A DNA stretch of 57,331 bases from Loigolactobacillus binensis (GCF_005405165.1 NZ_BJDN01000018.1:1-57331); one strand, 5' to 3'; positions 12,449 to 21,726 are shown, numbered from the stretch's first letter. A program made the numbers and translations. Notes: generated by a model from the letters alone, not told the origin.

Positions 12449-13051
12449 ATGGAATTAGAACAATTTATACAAGAGATAGCTTCTGCGGCGCCGTCTCCAG
12501 GTGGTGGCGGCGCCAGTGCCTTAAGTGGCGCAACAGCGGCGGCCTTGGCCAGCATGGTCGTTAACTTGACCCAAGGCAAGCAAAAGTACGCCGGGTATGC
12601 TGATGAATTGGCACAGATCTTGGTGGCGACACAACAATTGATCACCGATCTATTAGCGCAGATCCCTGCTGACGCCGCTGGTTTTGTTCCCCTGGCTAAA
12701 GCCTATCGTATCCCTAAAGACGATCCGCAGCGGGCAGAAATATTGGAGTCAGCGTTAGTTCAAGCAACAACGGTGCCATTAGCCATTTTAAAGCAATTAG
12801 ACACGTTGGTACCATTGCTCGAAGGCTTACTGACTAAGGGGAGTAAATTACTTCAAAGCGATGTTGGGGTTGCTGCTGCTACTTGTCGTAGTGCTCTAGA
12901 AGGTACAGTGCTCAACGTTTACGTTAATACACGCTTAATGCAAGACCGGCAAGAAGCAGCAACGTTGAATGCAACTGCCGCAGCGTTAGTCAATGACAAT
13001 GTGATCCGTTGTCAGCGAGTTTATCAACAAGTTGTGGCAAAGTTACAATAA
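12449..13051 (+). CDS. Cyclodeaminase/cyclohydrolase family protein
   Basis: The 200-residue, mostly helical protein has the FTCD C-terminal domain signature near its start (SAAPSPGGGGASALSGATAAALASMV, residues about 10-35), followed by VVNLT and a late NVYVNTRL block. The family acts on formimino- or methenyl-tetrahydrofolate. As a stand-alone protein outside histidine degradation it is likely a methenyl-THF cyclohydrolase-like enzyme; the substrate is inferred. A GTG at 12431 opens the frame, but the ATG at 12449 has TAGGTGAT upstream and matches the family N-terminus MELEQF. Confidence 0.75.
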   Translation: MELEQFIQEIASAAPSPGGGGASALSGATAAALASMVVNLTQGKQKYAGYADELAQILVATQQLITDLLAQIPADAAGFVPLAKAYRIPKDDPQRAEILESALVQATTVPLAILKQLDTLVPLLEGLLTKGSKLLQSDVGVAAATCRSALEGTVLNVYVNTRLMQDRQEAATLNATAAALVNDNVIRCQRVYQQVVAKLQ

Positions 13052-13083
13052 CTGCTGGCCATTAATATCGTACAAATTGGTTG

Positions 13084-13110
13084 ATCCGACGCGCAGGCGC
13101 CGGATTTTTT
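13084..13110 (+). terminator. Intrinsic terminator after cyclodeaminase gene
   Basis: ATCCG.CGC / GCG.CGGAT stem with one mismatch, followed by TTTTTT. Confidence 0.7.
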
Positions 13111-13181
13111 GTTAGAATAAAGTAAACGCTTAAGCCGTTAAATTGAAAAGTTTGGTCATGGTATTTTGCGGAGGTGGGGCA

Positions 13182-14711
13182 ATGGTGAAGACAAAATTTT
13201 TTGGCGGGATCGTGATCAGTGCACAAAGCTTGGATCTCAGTATTTTTAATTTGCGGACCTTAGAAGTTATTGAACGAGTCAGCGCACCGGTTGCATTAGG
13301 TGAGCGCTTATTTTCGGATGGTGGAATCGATGTGGATGCAGTTAACGCTGCGATCGACGCGCTACGTGGTTTTCAGCAGCTGATGCAAGACTATGGTGTG
13401 ACCGAGCAGCGAGTTGTCGCAAGTCATACGATCACTTCAGCCGAAAATATTAATTTCGTGCGCGATCAGATCTATACTAAAACGGGGTTGACGGTTCATT
13501 TTATGACCGTCAGTGAAGAATTATTATTTCGCTATGAAGCAACGGCCATTTACTTACCGAATTTTCACACGCTGAGTCAGCAGAATACCGTGCTTTTGCA
13601 ACTCGGAGCCAGCTCGATCACCTTAATGGTTTTCCAACGGGGTGAGTTAACGTTGACGCGCGAGCTACAACTAGGCCCTTTACAAGTGGCGCAGCGGATG
13701 GCGGAGTTAAAACGGCGTGCAACCGCATATGAGGTTATTTTAGCCGATTATATTCATTCTAAATTGTTGGATATTTTACGCTTTTTACCGCAAGAGGCGT
13801 TTGGCCAGGTGATTTTAATGGGATCCAAACTAACGCTATTGGAAAAAATGATCCCAATGGGTCAGCGTAGTTTAACGATCAGTCACCAGCAGTTTAATCA
13901 ACGCTATCACCAAGTGATGACTTTATCACCGCAAGAATTACAAAATGACGAACAGTTACCAGAACTTGAAGCCACTGAAGTTGCCCCAACGTTTTTGTTA
14001 TTAGACGAAATTTTAGATGCGTTGCAGACGAAAACAATTTGGTTGACCAATATTAAGTTGCTGGATGGCTTTATGGTGCATTTAGGTAGTCATAATGGAA
14101 AATATAAGCACTGGGATTTTGATGCTGCGGTGATCACCGCAACCCAGCACGTGGCAGCACGTTATAATATTGACACTGGTCACCAGAAACAAGTATTGAA
14201 ATTTGCGGTGCAGTTGTTTGATCGGTTGCGTAAAATTCATGGGCTAGGTCGCCGTGAACGCTTGTTGCTGCAGCTGGCCGCTATTTTACAAGATACCGGT
14301 TTATATTTAGATGCCAATCAACACGCCTTTCATTCTGAATATATTATTCGTGCAAGCGAGATCTTAGGTTTGGATCATACCGAGCAATTAATTGTGGCGG
14401 CAGTTGCCCGTTACCATAGTTCAGCGGCACCTTCGGCAGATTTAAGTCACTTCAATCAACTTCCTTTAGTACAGCGTTTAGTGATCGCCAAATTAGCCGC
14501 CATTTTACGTTTAGCTGACGCTTTGGACGATAGTCATCAAGCCAAGATCAGTGCGATCAGCGTCAGTATCCGCCGGACAACGATTACCGTGACGGCTACT
14601 GCCAACGCCGATATTGAGTTAGAGAAATGGACTTTTGCGCAAAAGGCGGACTTTTTCACTAATGTTTACGGCTTACAGCCAATTTTACAGCGAAAGGGGA
14701 GTTTGCGATGA
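13182..14711 (+). CDS. Ppx/GppA-like phosphatase with HD-type C-terminal domain
   Basis: The 509-residue protein resembles the Ppx/GppA family: an N-terminal actin-like ASKHA half (GGIVISAQSLDLSIFNLRT; ASHTITSAENINFVRDQI; VSEELLFRYEA; LLQLGASSITLMVF) and a C-terminal HD-like helical domain (LAAILQDTGLYLD; HSEYIIRASEILGL; VARYHS). The phosphate-loop motif is divergent (QLGASSITL instead of DIGGGS), so activity may differ from a classical exopolyphosphatase. Start is the ATG at 13182 after GGAGGTGG; upstream in-frame codons lack a site. It overlaps ppk by 4 bp (ATGA), so translation is coupled. Confidence 0.8.
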   Translation: MVKTKFFGGIVISAQSLDLSIFNLRTLEVIERVSAPVALGERLFSDGGIDVDAVNAAIDALRGFQQLMQDYGVTEQRVVASHTITSAENINFVRDQIYTKTGLTVHFMTVSEELLFRYEATAIYLPNFHTLSQQNTVLLQLGASSITLMVFQRGELTLTRELQLGPLQVAQRMAELKRRATAYEVILADYIHSKLLDILRFLPQEAFGQVILMGSKLTLLEKMIPMGQRSLTISHQQFNQRYHQVMTLSPQELQNDEQLPELEATEVAPTFLLLDEILDALQTKTIWLTNIKLLDGFMVHLGSHNGKYKHWDFDAAVITATQHVAARYNIDTGHQKQVLKFAVQLFDRLRKIHGLGRRERLLLQLAAILQDTGLYLDANQHAFHSEYIIRASEILGLDHTEQLIVAAVARYHSSAAPSADLSHFNQLPLVQRLVIAKLAAILRLADALDDSHQAKISAISVSIRRTTITVTATANADIELEKWTFAQKADFFTNVYGLQPILQRKGSLR

Positions 14712-16846
14712 ATTTTGCTAAATCAGAGTACTTTGTTAATCGGGAACTAAGCTGGGTCGATTTTGACGATCGGGTGTTAGAAGAAGCGCGGGACAAAACT
14801 AATCCTTTATTGGAGCGAGTGCGTTTTCTAGGTATTACCCAAAGTAATCTCGATGAATTTTTCATGGTTCGAGTAGCCTCGCTGCGGAAAATGCAGGCTG
14901 TGGCCTACGCAACACCAGATGTGGCGGGGCTGACGCCCACTGAACAATTAGCTGCCTTAAGCGCCAAGATTCATCCACTAGTTGAAAAACAATATTCGAC
15001 TTGGACCCGCTCACTATTACCACAACTGGAAAAAGTGGGGATCAGCTTGTTGACCTATGATCGCTTATCGAAAAAGCAGCTTAGCTTTTGTAGCCAATAT
15101 TTCCACCAAGTGTTGTATCCAGTGCTGACACCGTTAGCGGTTGATGCTTCACGGCCGTTTCCGTTTATTGGTAACAATACACTGAATTTAGCGCTCCGTT
15201 TATTGAAAAATGATGCTCATGGGGATGAAAAAAAAGCCCGCCGCTTTGCGATGGTACAAGTCCCTAATGTTTTTCCACGAGTGGTGACCTTACCAGGTGA
15301 TAATCAATTTATTTTATTGGAAGATGTGATCAAACCGTTTATCGGTGAGTTGTTTACCGGGTTTAAGGTTAAAGAGGTTCAAACTTTTCGGGTGATCCGC
15401 GATATGGATTTTGACGTTGCCGAAGAGGATGCTTCGGATCTAATGAAAGAAATCGTGCATCAGCTGGCAATGCGTGAACATACCAAAGTGATGCGGTTGG
15501 AATTAGCGGCGGAAACTAGTAAAACGTTACGCAAACGGCTGATCAAAGCCTTAGCAGTTCACGAAGCCGATGTTTATGACATCAAAGGTCCGATTGATTT
15601 AACCGTGCTCAGTAAATTAGTTAAAGCAGTTAAAAATCACCCTGAATTATTGTATAAGCCGTTTAAAGCTTACACACCACCGGTTTTGCGGCAAGCCGAT
15701 TTATTTGCTGCGATTCGCCAACGGGATCTGTTCCTCCACCATCCTTATGACAGTTTTGACCCGGTGATTCAGCTGATCAAACAGGCAGCCAATGATCGGA
15801 ATACCTTAGCCATTAAAATGACACTTTACCGGGTGTCCAGTGATTCACCGATCATTCAGTATTTAAGTGCTGCTGCCCAAAATGGCAAGCAAGTGACGGT
15901 TCTAGTTGAACTAAAGGCGCGGTTTGATGAAAAAAATAATGTTCATTGGGCAACACAATTAGAGAAAAAAGGTTGCCACGTGATATATGGTTTGGTCGGT
16001 CTAAAGACACACTGTAAGTTACTATTGATCGTACGTCGTGAAGGTGATGGTATTCGCCGTTACATGCACATGGCGACTGGTAATTACAATGATGTTACGG
16101 CGCGTTTATATACAGATATGGGCCTGTTTACAGCCGATCCGAAAATGGGTGTGGATGCATCAAATATTTTCAATATGTTGTCGGGCTTTTCTGAACCGGA
16201 ACATTTTGCGGAGCTGAATATTGCCCCGTTAACGTTGCGCCCGTTTTTAAATGCGCGGTTCGACGATGAGATTGCCAATGCTAAAGCGGGTAAAAAGGCA
16301 TTGATCCGGATGAAAATGAATTCCCTATCCGATAAAAAAATGATCGAAAAAATTTATGCAGCGGCAGCGGCTGGTGTGAAAGTTGATTTGATCATCCGGG
16401 GAATCTGCTGTTTGAAGGTCGGTTTGCCTGGTATCAGCGAAAATATCACCGTTCATTCAATTGTTGGGCGCTTTTTAGAGCATAGCCGTATTTATTATTT
16501 CTATGCTGGCGGTGAAGAGAAATTGTACTTATCATCTGCTGACTTGATGAATCGCAATTTAAGTCGGCGGGTGGAATTACTTTTTCCTATTTTACAACCC
16601 GATATTAAGGCGCAGATCGTTCATATTTACCAGTTGATGTGGCAAGATAACCTGAAAACACGTGTGTTACAAGCCGATGGTAGCTACCAAAAAGTCGATC
16701 GGCGCGGGTTGACCCCACTAGATGTTCAGGCCAGTTTGTTGAAAGAAGCGGTTGCGGCGCAGCGGCGAACGGTTGAGCCAAAAACTGCACCGCCAACGCA
16801 TTTTGTACCAATGCAAAAACCATGGTCGCCATTGGATGAAGATTAG
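14708..16846 (+). CDS. ppk: Polyphosphate kinase
   Basis: This 712-residue PPK1 reversibly polymerises the gamma-phosphate of ATP into polyphosphate. N, H, C1 and C2 domains are present. The phospho-acceptor histidine is H435 in LKTHCKLL, and the second catalytic histidine is H592 in RFLEHSRIYYF. Other conserved blocks are MATGNYNDVTARLYTDMG and YLSSADLMNRNLSRRVELL. It overlaps the upstream Ppx-like gene by 4 bp and is followed 36 bp later by a second Ppx gene, so synthesis and breakdown of polyphosphate are encoded together. Confidence 0.97.
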   Translation: MNFAKSEYFVNRELSWVDFDDRVLEEARDKTNPLLERVRFLGITQSNLDEFFMVRVASLRKMQAVAYATPDVAGLTPTEQLAALSAKIHPLVEKQYSTWTRSLLPQLEKVGISLLTYDRLSKKQLSFCSQYFHQVLYPVLTPLAVDASRPFPFIGNNTLNLALRLLKNDAHGDEKKARRFAMVQVPNVFPRVVTLPGDNQFILLEDVIKPFIGELFTGFKVKEVQTFRVIRDMDFDVAEEDASDLMKEIVHQLAMREHTKVMRLELAAETSKTLRKRLIKALAVHEADVYDIKGPIDLTVLSKLVKAVKNHPELLYKPFKAYTPPVLRQADLFAAIRQRDLFLHHPYDSFDPVIQLIKQAANDRNTLAIKMTLYRVSSDSPIIQYLSAAAQNGKQVTVLVELKARFDEKNNVHWATQLEKKGCHVIYGLVGLKTHCKLLLIVRREGDGIRRYMHMATGNYNDVTARLYTDMGLFTADPKMGVDASNIFNMLSGFSEPEHFAELNIAPLTLRPFLNARFDDEIANAKAGKKALIRMKMNSLSDKKMIEKIYAAAAAGVKVDLIIRGICCLKVGLPGISENITVHSIVGRFLEHSRIYYFYAGGEEKLYLSSADLMNRNLSRRVELLFPILQPDIKAQIVHIYQLMWQDNLKTRVLQADGSYQKVDRRGLTPLDVQASLLKEAVAAQRRTVEPKTAPPTHFVPMQKPWSPLDED

Positions 16847-16882
16847 GACTGTTTTAATCAGTTTATAAAGGGAGCACGTGAA

Positions 16883-17842
16883 ATGGAAAACTTTGTGGTC
16901 ATCGATCTGGGTTCTAACTCAGTTCGAATGTCGGTAACAGAAATTGATGAAGACGGTAGCTTTCGGGCTGCCCAGCAGCATAAGGAAATGGTGCGCTTAT
17001 CAGAAGATATGGGAAAAGAGCAGCTATTACGAACCGCAGCAATTGACCGTACAATTGCCGCTTTGAAAAAATTTGCGGCTATTTATCAGCAATTACCGAA
17101 CGTTACCTTGCGGGCAGTCGCTACAGCGGCAGTGCGCAGTGCTAAAAATCAGAAAAAGTTTATTAAACGGGTGGCAGATGAGGTGGCTGGTTTAAAAATT
17201 GAGGTTATTCCAGGTACGATGGAGGCTTATTATGATTACTTAGGGGTGATCAACACGTTACCAGTGACCAATTGTGTGATTATGGATACCGGTGGTGCCA
17301 GCTGTGAACTTGTTTTAGTGCAAAATGGTAAGGCGCAAAATTTGATCAGCTTGCCGATCGGCGCCGTTAATTTAACCGAAACTTTTTACAAGGACGGAGT
17401 TGATCACGTTAAGGCCGCTGATTTATTTTGGGAAACGACCTTTGTTAATCGGTTGTTTAATGGTGTTTGGTGGCTACACCGGGGCCAAAACTTACCGATT
17501 GTTGCTTTAGGTGGTAGTAACCGCACCTTAGCCAAAATTCGCCGTAAAGAAAAACACGTCCTGAATTTTGAAGATATTCATGGTTTTCGGATGACAGTTG
17601 GCGAGGTCAACGATGTCTACGCTAAAGTGATCAGTGAAGATCTGGCCGGTCGTAAAAAAATTCCTGGTCTGGCCAAGGACCGTGCAGATATTATTGCTGG
17701 AGGTATGACGCCGATCGTCACGATCCTTCGTTTCTTGGATTCTGATCGGGTAGTTTTCTCCCAAAATGGCGTTCGCGAAGGGATCTTATACGAACATCTT
17801 AACCAATTACAGGAACAGGGCGAAGTTCAAATAAGTTACTGA
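16883..17842 (+). CDS. ppx: Exopolyphosphatase, Ppx/GppA family
   Basis: The 319-residue protein contains only the ASKHA core: VVIDLGSNSVRMSV at the N-terminus, AVATAAVRSAKN, the phosphate-binding MDTGGASCELVLV loop and the LGGSNRTL block. It should release terminal phosphate from polyphosphate or act on pppGpp. Unlike the 509-residue paralogue before ppk it lacks an HD domain. AAAGGGA lies 10 bp upstream of the ATG. Convergent with the ABC transporter genes, with a shared terminator. Confidence 0.9.
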   Translation: MENFVVIDLGSNSVRMSVTEIDEDGSFRAAQQHKEMVRLSEDMGKEQLLRTAAIDRTIAALKKFAAIYQQLPNVTLRAVATAAVRSAKNQKKFIKRVADEVAGLKIEVIPGTMEAYYDYLGVINTLPVTNCVIMDTGGASCELVLVQNGKAQNLISLPIGAVNLTETFYKDGVDHVKAADLFWETTFVNRLFNGVWWLHRGQNLPIVALGGSNRTLAKIRRKEKHVLNFEDIHGFRMTVGEVNDVYAKVISEDLAGRKKIPGLAKDRADIIAGGMTPIVTILRFLDSDRVVFSQNGVREGILYEHLNQLQEQGEVQISY

Positions 17843-17847
17843 TGATC

Positions 17848-17888
17848 AAAAAGCGCCAGCTGGCAAAATTTTACCAGCTGACGCTTTT
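17848..17888. terminator. Bidirectional terminator, ppx / ABC transporter
   Basis: AAAAAGCGCCAGCTGG pairs with CCAGCTGACGCTTTT, one mismatch, with A- and T-rich flanks. Confidence 0.85.
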
Positions 17889-17894
17889 ACAATA

Positions 17895-18641
17895 TTATGC
17901 TTTAACCATGAAATTCATTGCGGATAAGAATTCGTGGATCCGTTCCGTCGGTTCAGTGAAGAAGGTTTTAGGATCGCCACTATAGAGGATCTCGCCTTCT
18001 TCTAGGAAAATAATCTGATCAGCGACTCCCCGCGCAAACTCCATATTATGGGTCACAACGATCATTGAGTTGTGCTCTTGAGCTAATTTTAAAAGCACCC
18101 GGAGCACACCTGCTTCTAGCTCTGGATCCAAGGCTGAAGTAGGTTCATCGAAAAATAAGTATTTTGGTTTCATTGCTAAAGCACGAGCAATAGCGACGCG
18201 CTGTTGTTGACCACCGGATAGGGCGGTTGGAAATTGATCGGCCTTATCCGCTAAACCGACTTGAGCTAATAAATCTTTGGCCGTCGAAGTAGCCGCTGCA
18301 GTTGATTGTTTTAAAACGTGGATCGGTGCTTCCGTTACGTTTTTTAAGACGGATAGATGAGGAAACAAGTTAAAACTCTGGAAAACCATTCCAGTTTGCC
18401 GACGAATGCTCAGAATATTCTTTTCTGGAATTGATTTACTAAAGTCTAAGGTCAGATCATCAAAATGATAAAGACCATTTTCCGGCCGTTCCAATAGGTT
18501 TAACGAGCGCAATAAGGTTGATTTACCAGAACCAGATGGCCCAACGATAACCGTTGTTTTATGCTCAGGAAAGGCAATGTTAACGTCGTTTAATGCGTGG
18601 CGTTCGCCGTAAATTTTATTAACGTGTTCAAGTTTTAGCAA
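17895..18641 (-). CDS. Polar amino-acid (probably cystine) ABC transporter, ATP-binding protein
   Basis: This 248-residue GlnQ/TcyC-type ATPase carries Walker A GPSGSGKSTLLR, the Q-loop in GMVFQSFNLF, signature LSGGQQQR, Walker B YLFFDEPTSALDP and the H-loop TH. It powers import with the permease at 18666-19352 and binding protein at 19458-20258, which precede it on the same strand. Cystine is the likeliest substrate given the resemblance of the binding protein to the BspA group, but it is not proven by sequence. Terminates at 17848-17888. Confidence 0.92.
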   Translation of the reverse strand: MLKLEHVNKIYGERHALNDVNIAFPEHKTTVIVGPSGSGKSTLLRSLNLLERPENGLYHFDDLTLDFSKSIPEKNILSIRRQTGMVFQSFNLFPHLSVLKNVTEAPIHVLKQSTAAATSTAKDLLAQVGLADKADQFPTALSGGQQQRVAIARALAMKPKYLFFDEPTSALDPELEAGVLRVLLKLAQEHNSMIVVTHNMEFARGVADQIIFLEEGEILYSGDPKTFFTEPTERIHEFLSAMNFMVKA

Positions 18642-18665
18642 GATAAAGGCTCCTTCCTTATTTGA

Positions 18666-19352
18666 TCAATGTTGTGTTGGCACGTAGCGTGAAGTCCATT
18701 TTTCGAGATAGCCTTGTAGAACTGTCAACACGGTACAGATCACTAAATAGACTAAGGCGACCAGCGAATACAGCAATAAGGGCTCATAAGTCTTAGCAGA
18801 GATCTGTTGGCCAACCGTAAACATTTCTACGATCGTGATGCTGGATGCCAAGGAAGTATCTTTGACCAAGCCGATAAATGAATTTGAAAGTGGCGGCAAA
18901 GAAACACGAACTGCCTGCGGTAAAATGATTCGGAATAAAACTTGGCGGCGGGTCATGCCTAACGTTAACGCAGCCTCCCATTGACCATTCGGAATGGAAA
19001 GAATAGCGGCCCGAATCGTTTCTGAGCTGTAAGCACCGACATTTAAAGTAAAAGTAATGATTGCTGCCGTCCAAGGACTAAACTGAACGCCAAGATTAGG
19101 TAGACCAAAGAAAACGATGAATAATTGTACTAGTAACGGTGTACTACGAAAAATCCAAACATAACCCCAGAAGATACCGCGGACTATTTGGAAGGGACCC
19201 CGCAATAAAGATAAACGAACCATGGCCGTAAGTAGTGCTAGCAAAAGGCCTAACACGAATGAGATCAAGGTCAAAGGGATCGTATATTTAGCTGCTGCCG
19301 TAAGAATTTGCGGCAAGGAAGAAGTAATAATTTCCCAAGTACTACTCGACAT
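18666..19352 (-). CDS. Polar amino-acid ABC transporter permease
   Basis: This 228-residue HisM/GlnP-type permease has about five membrane helices and the EAA loop in QWEAALTLGMTRRQVLFRIILPQAVRVSLPPLSN. Start: the first ATG (19361) lies only 1 base from AAAGG, so the ATG at 19352 (MSSSTWEI), 9 bases away, is preferred. It lies 24 bp before the ATPase gene on the same strand and 105 bp after the binding-protein gene, with a stem-loop in between. Confidence 0.92.
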   Translation of the reverse strand: MSSSTWEIITSSLPQILTAAAKYTIPLTLISFVLGLLLALLTAMVRLSLLRGPFQIVRGIFWGYVWIFRSTPLLVQLFIVFFGLPNLGVQFSPWTAAIITFTLNVGAYSSETIRAAILSIPNGQWEAALTLGMTRRQVLFRIILPQAVRVSLPPLSNSFIGLVKDTSLASSITIVEMFTVGQQISAKTYEPLLLYSLVALVYLVICTVLTVLQGYLEKWTSRYVPTQH

Positions 19353-19379
19353 ATAGAACATCCTTTCACGTGCTTATGT

Positions 19380-19445
19380 AAAAAAAGTGGGGTAGCTGGT
19401 ACTCATCCGCGTCACTTAGATGATGCTTGAACCCGCTGCTCCACT
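19380..19445 (-). promoter_or_regulatory. Intercistronic stem-loop with T-run
   Basis: On the minus strand AGTGGAGCAGC pairs with GCTACCCCACT at 9 of 11 positions, followed by seven Ts. It sits between the binding-protein and permease genes. Such leaky terminators usually make the binding protein more abundant than the membrane components. Confidence 0.65.
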
Positions 19446-19457
19446 CAAAAATTAACG

Positions 19458-20258
19458 TTATTTTTTGGTTACATCAGTACCAAAGTATTTCTGTGAGATT
19501 TTCTTTAACGTACCATCTTTACGCAAACTCTTCAAGGCCTTGTTGACTGATTTGGTTAAATGCTTGTCTTTTTTATTCAGCATACCGGCAATTTCTTGGG
19601 TTTCTAGCTTAGAACCGCCACTGATCAATTTAATTTTAGCATTAGGTTTCTGTTTCATATAAGCACCAAAGGCTTCAACGGAATTGATCGTTCCATCGGC
19701 GCGGCCTTGTTCGACGAGTTCGATCGACTGTTCAAAACCAGTGCTGGAGGTGATCGTTGCGCCTAGGCGGCGAGCATCGGTTGCATTGTTGCTTGATGTC
19801 GTCTGCGCCATTTTTTTACCTTTGATGTCCGTGATTTTTTTGATCGCTGTATTACCTTTTTTAACCGCTAATTCAGATTTGCTATAAATATAGGGTGTGG
19901 TGAACCGATACTTGGCCTTGCGCTGCTTGGTGATCGCCATGTCATTTAATACTAAATCGTACTTGTTAACGTTTAAGCCGGCAATCAATGAATCAAATTG
20001 GGTCTCCACGAAAACAGGTTTTAATTTCAATTTTTTGGCAACAGCACGGCCAACTTCAACTTCATAGCCGGTTAATTTACCATTTTCATGATAACCATAA
20101 GGCTGATACGTACCTTCTAACCCAATTTGCAAGGTGCCTTTTTTATTTAATTCAGCTGTAACGGCCTTACTAGCAGCATGTGTTGGTGTTGTTGCTGGTG
20201 CAACGGCCAATAAGAGTGCTGCCGCTGCAGCCCCGAAAATGCCCAAAAGTTTTTTCAT
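19458..20258 (-). CDS. Amino-acid ABC transporter substrate-binding protein, BspA-like, no lipobox
   Basis: The 266-residue SBP-3 family protein has a signal peptide (MKKLLGIFGAAAAALLLAVA) ending in an AxA-type signal peptidase I site (PTHA/AS). There is no lipobox cysteine, unlike most Gram-positive binding proteins. The mature protein is lysine-rich and contains TLQIGLEGTYQPYGY, the GYEVEVGRAVAKKL block and a C-terminal DGTLKKISQKYFGTD. The cystine-binding protein BspA of Limosilactobacillus fermentum likewise lacks a lipid anchor and is held at the surface by charge, so a similar mode is inferred. AAGGTGG precedes the ATG. First gene of the operon. Confidence 0.88.
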   Translation of the reverse strand: MKKLLGIFGAAAAALLLAVAPATTPTHAASKAVTAELNKKGTLQIGLEGTYQPYGYHENGKLTGYEVEVGRAVAKKLKLKPVFVETQFDSLIAGLNVNKYDLVLNDMAITKQRKAKYRFTTPYIYSKSELAVKKGNTAIKKITDIKGKKMAQTTSSNNATDARRLGATITSSTGFEQSIELVEQGRADGTINSVEAFGAYMKQKPNAKIKLISGGSKLETQEIAGMLNKKDKHLTKSVNKALKSLRKDGTLKKISQKYFGTDVTKK

Positions 20259-20315
20259 TATTTGAATTCCACCTTATCAAGTATTGTATTAACTTACAAA
20301 TCGTCAACAAGCATA

Positions 20316-20344
20316 AGTATATAACATTTTCAGTTATTTTTTAA
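20316..20344 (-). promoter_or_regulatory. Promoter of the ABC transporter operon
   Basis: On the minus strand TTAAAA (20339-20344), 17-bp spacer, TATACT (20316-20321). Confidence 0.5.
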
Positions 20345-20375
20345 CTAAGTTGACAAATTTTCTTAATGCGCGACG

Positions 20376-20384
20376 TGCTAAAAT
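20376..20384 (+). promoter_or_regulatory. Extended -10 promoter of HMG-CoA reductase gene
   Basis: TGCTAAAAT with a TG extension, 83 bp before the start codon. The nearby TTGACA at 20350 is 23 bp upstream of the -10, too far for a standard -35. Confidence 0.45.
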
Positions 20385-20466
20385 AAATAATAAACCAGGC
20401 ACTGCTATTAAGTCATTGCCTGATCTGTCGAAAAATATTTCCTTACCATAGAGGGAGCGTTTAAAT

Positions 20467-21726
20467 TTGTCTAAAAAATTTTACCAGCTTAAACGGCTGC
20501 AGCGAATTGCTGCGTTGGTCAGTCACAAACTTTTAACACCGCGGGATGCCGCTTTTTTTGCCAATCACACCGGCTTGACCCAAGAACGTGCTGATCAACT
20601 AGTGGAAAATCAACTGACGACTTTTGCCTTACCTGAAGGCCTGGCACGTCATTTAATAGTCAACGGCAAAACCTATCAAGTTCCGATGGTCACCGAAGAA
20701 CCTTCCGTGATCGCTGCCGCCAGTAATGGTGCGCGCTTGGCTGCATTAGGTGGCGGCTTTACGGCTAGTCAACCTCAACGCATATTGACAGGTCAGATTA
20801 TTTTGGCGCAGGTAACCGATGTAGCGGCTTTAACGGCTAAAATTACTGCCCAAGAGAATGATTTATTGCAAATTGCCAATGCGGCACACCCATCATTACA
20901 ACAACGAGGTGGCGGTGCACGCTGGCTACGATTGCGCCAATTAAGTGAGCATGATCTGTCAGTCGATCTCGGTGTGGATGTTCAACAAGCAATGGGAGCG
21001 AACATGCTGAACACCATGTTGGAGGCCGTGGCACAACAGCTACAAGATCGACTGGCAGCGCCGGTATTGATGAGTATTTTATCCAACTACGCTACCGCAA
21101 GCTTGGTTACGGTCACGGGTGCAATTCCAGTGGCCGGATTGGCTAGTGGTCAGTTTACTGGCGCCGAGGTGGCTCAAAGGATTGCTGCTGCTAGTCGGAT
21201 CGCACAATTAGATCCATACCGGGCAGTAACTCACAATAAAGGAATCATGAATGGTGTGGATGCTGCCGTTTTAGCCTTTGGCAATGATTTTCGGGCTATT
21301 GAAAGTGGGGCCCATGCTTATGCAGCGCGTGATGGTCAATACCGGGGACTCAGTCAATGGCAAGTGGATGCTGCAACTTTACGGGGACAGTTAACGTTGC
21401 CGTTGCCAGTCGGCTTTGTCGGTGGGGCAACAAAGTTACTGCCAGCGGTTTTGCCGAATCAGCGCTTAGCGGCGATCTCGTCGGCCGAAGAATTGATGCA
21501 AGTGATCGCTGCCTTAGGATTGGCCCAAAATTTGGCGGCCTTGAAAGCGCTAGTGACAACCGGCATTCAGCAGGGGCATATGGCGCTGCAGGCAAAAAGC
21601 TTAGCGGTAACTGCTGGTGCCCAACCTGATGAGGTTGGACCACTGGTGGCGGCTTTAAAGCACGCGTCAACGTTAGATCTCGAAACTACTAAAAAATTAT
21701 TAGCGGCTTTACGTCAAACCCGCTAG
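20467..21726 (+). CDS. mvaA: Hydroxymethylglutaryl-CoA reductase, class II
   Basis: The 419-residue enzyme reduces HMG-CoA to mevalonate for isoprenoid synthesis. Class II features are RLQRIAAL and TGLTQERAD near the start, the catalytic VDVQQAMGANMLNTM block, NKGIMNGVDAAVLAFGNDFR with the active-site lysine/aspartate region, and the C-terminal IQQGHMALQAK histidine motif. Start is TTG with GAGGGAG 8 bp upstream. No HMG-CoA synthase gene lies next to it. Followed by an intrinsic terminator. Confidence 0.92.
   Translation: MSKKFYQLKRLQRIAALVSHKLLTPRDAAFFANHTGLTQERADQLVENQLTTFALPEGLARHLIVNGKTYQVPMVTEEPSVIAAASNGARLAALGGGFTASQPQRILTGQIILAQVTDVAALTAKITAQENDLLQIANAAHPSLQQRGGGARWLRLRQLSEHDLSVDLGVDVQQAMGANMLNTMLEAVAQQLQDRLAAPVLMSILSNYATASLVTVTGAIPVAGLASGQFTGAEVAQRIAAASRIAQLDPYRAVTHNKGIMNGVDAAVLAFGNDFRAIESGAHAYAARDGQYRGLSQWQVDAATLRGQLTLPLPVGFVGGATKLLPAVLPNQRLAAISSAEELMQVIAALGLAQNLAALKALVTTGIQQGHMALQAKSLAVTAGAQPDEVGPLVAALKHASTLDLETTKKLLAALRQTR

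Noticed and set aside
13120..13136. GTAAACGCTTAAGC as a cre site before the Ppx-like gene.
   Set aside because: At least three mismatches to the consensus at fixed positions.
20350..20384. TTGACA with TAAAAT as a standard promoter of mvaA.
   Set aside because: The spacer is 23 bp; only the extended -10 is credible.
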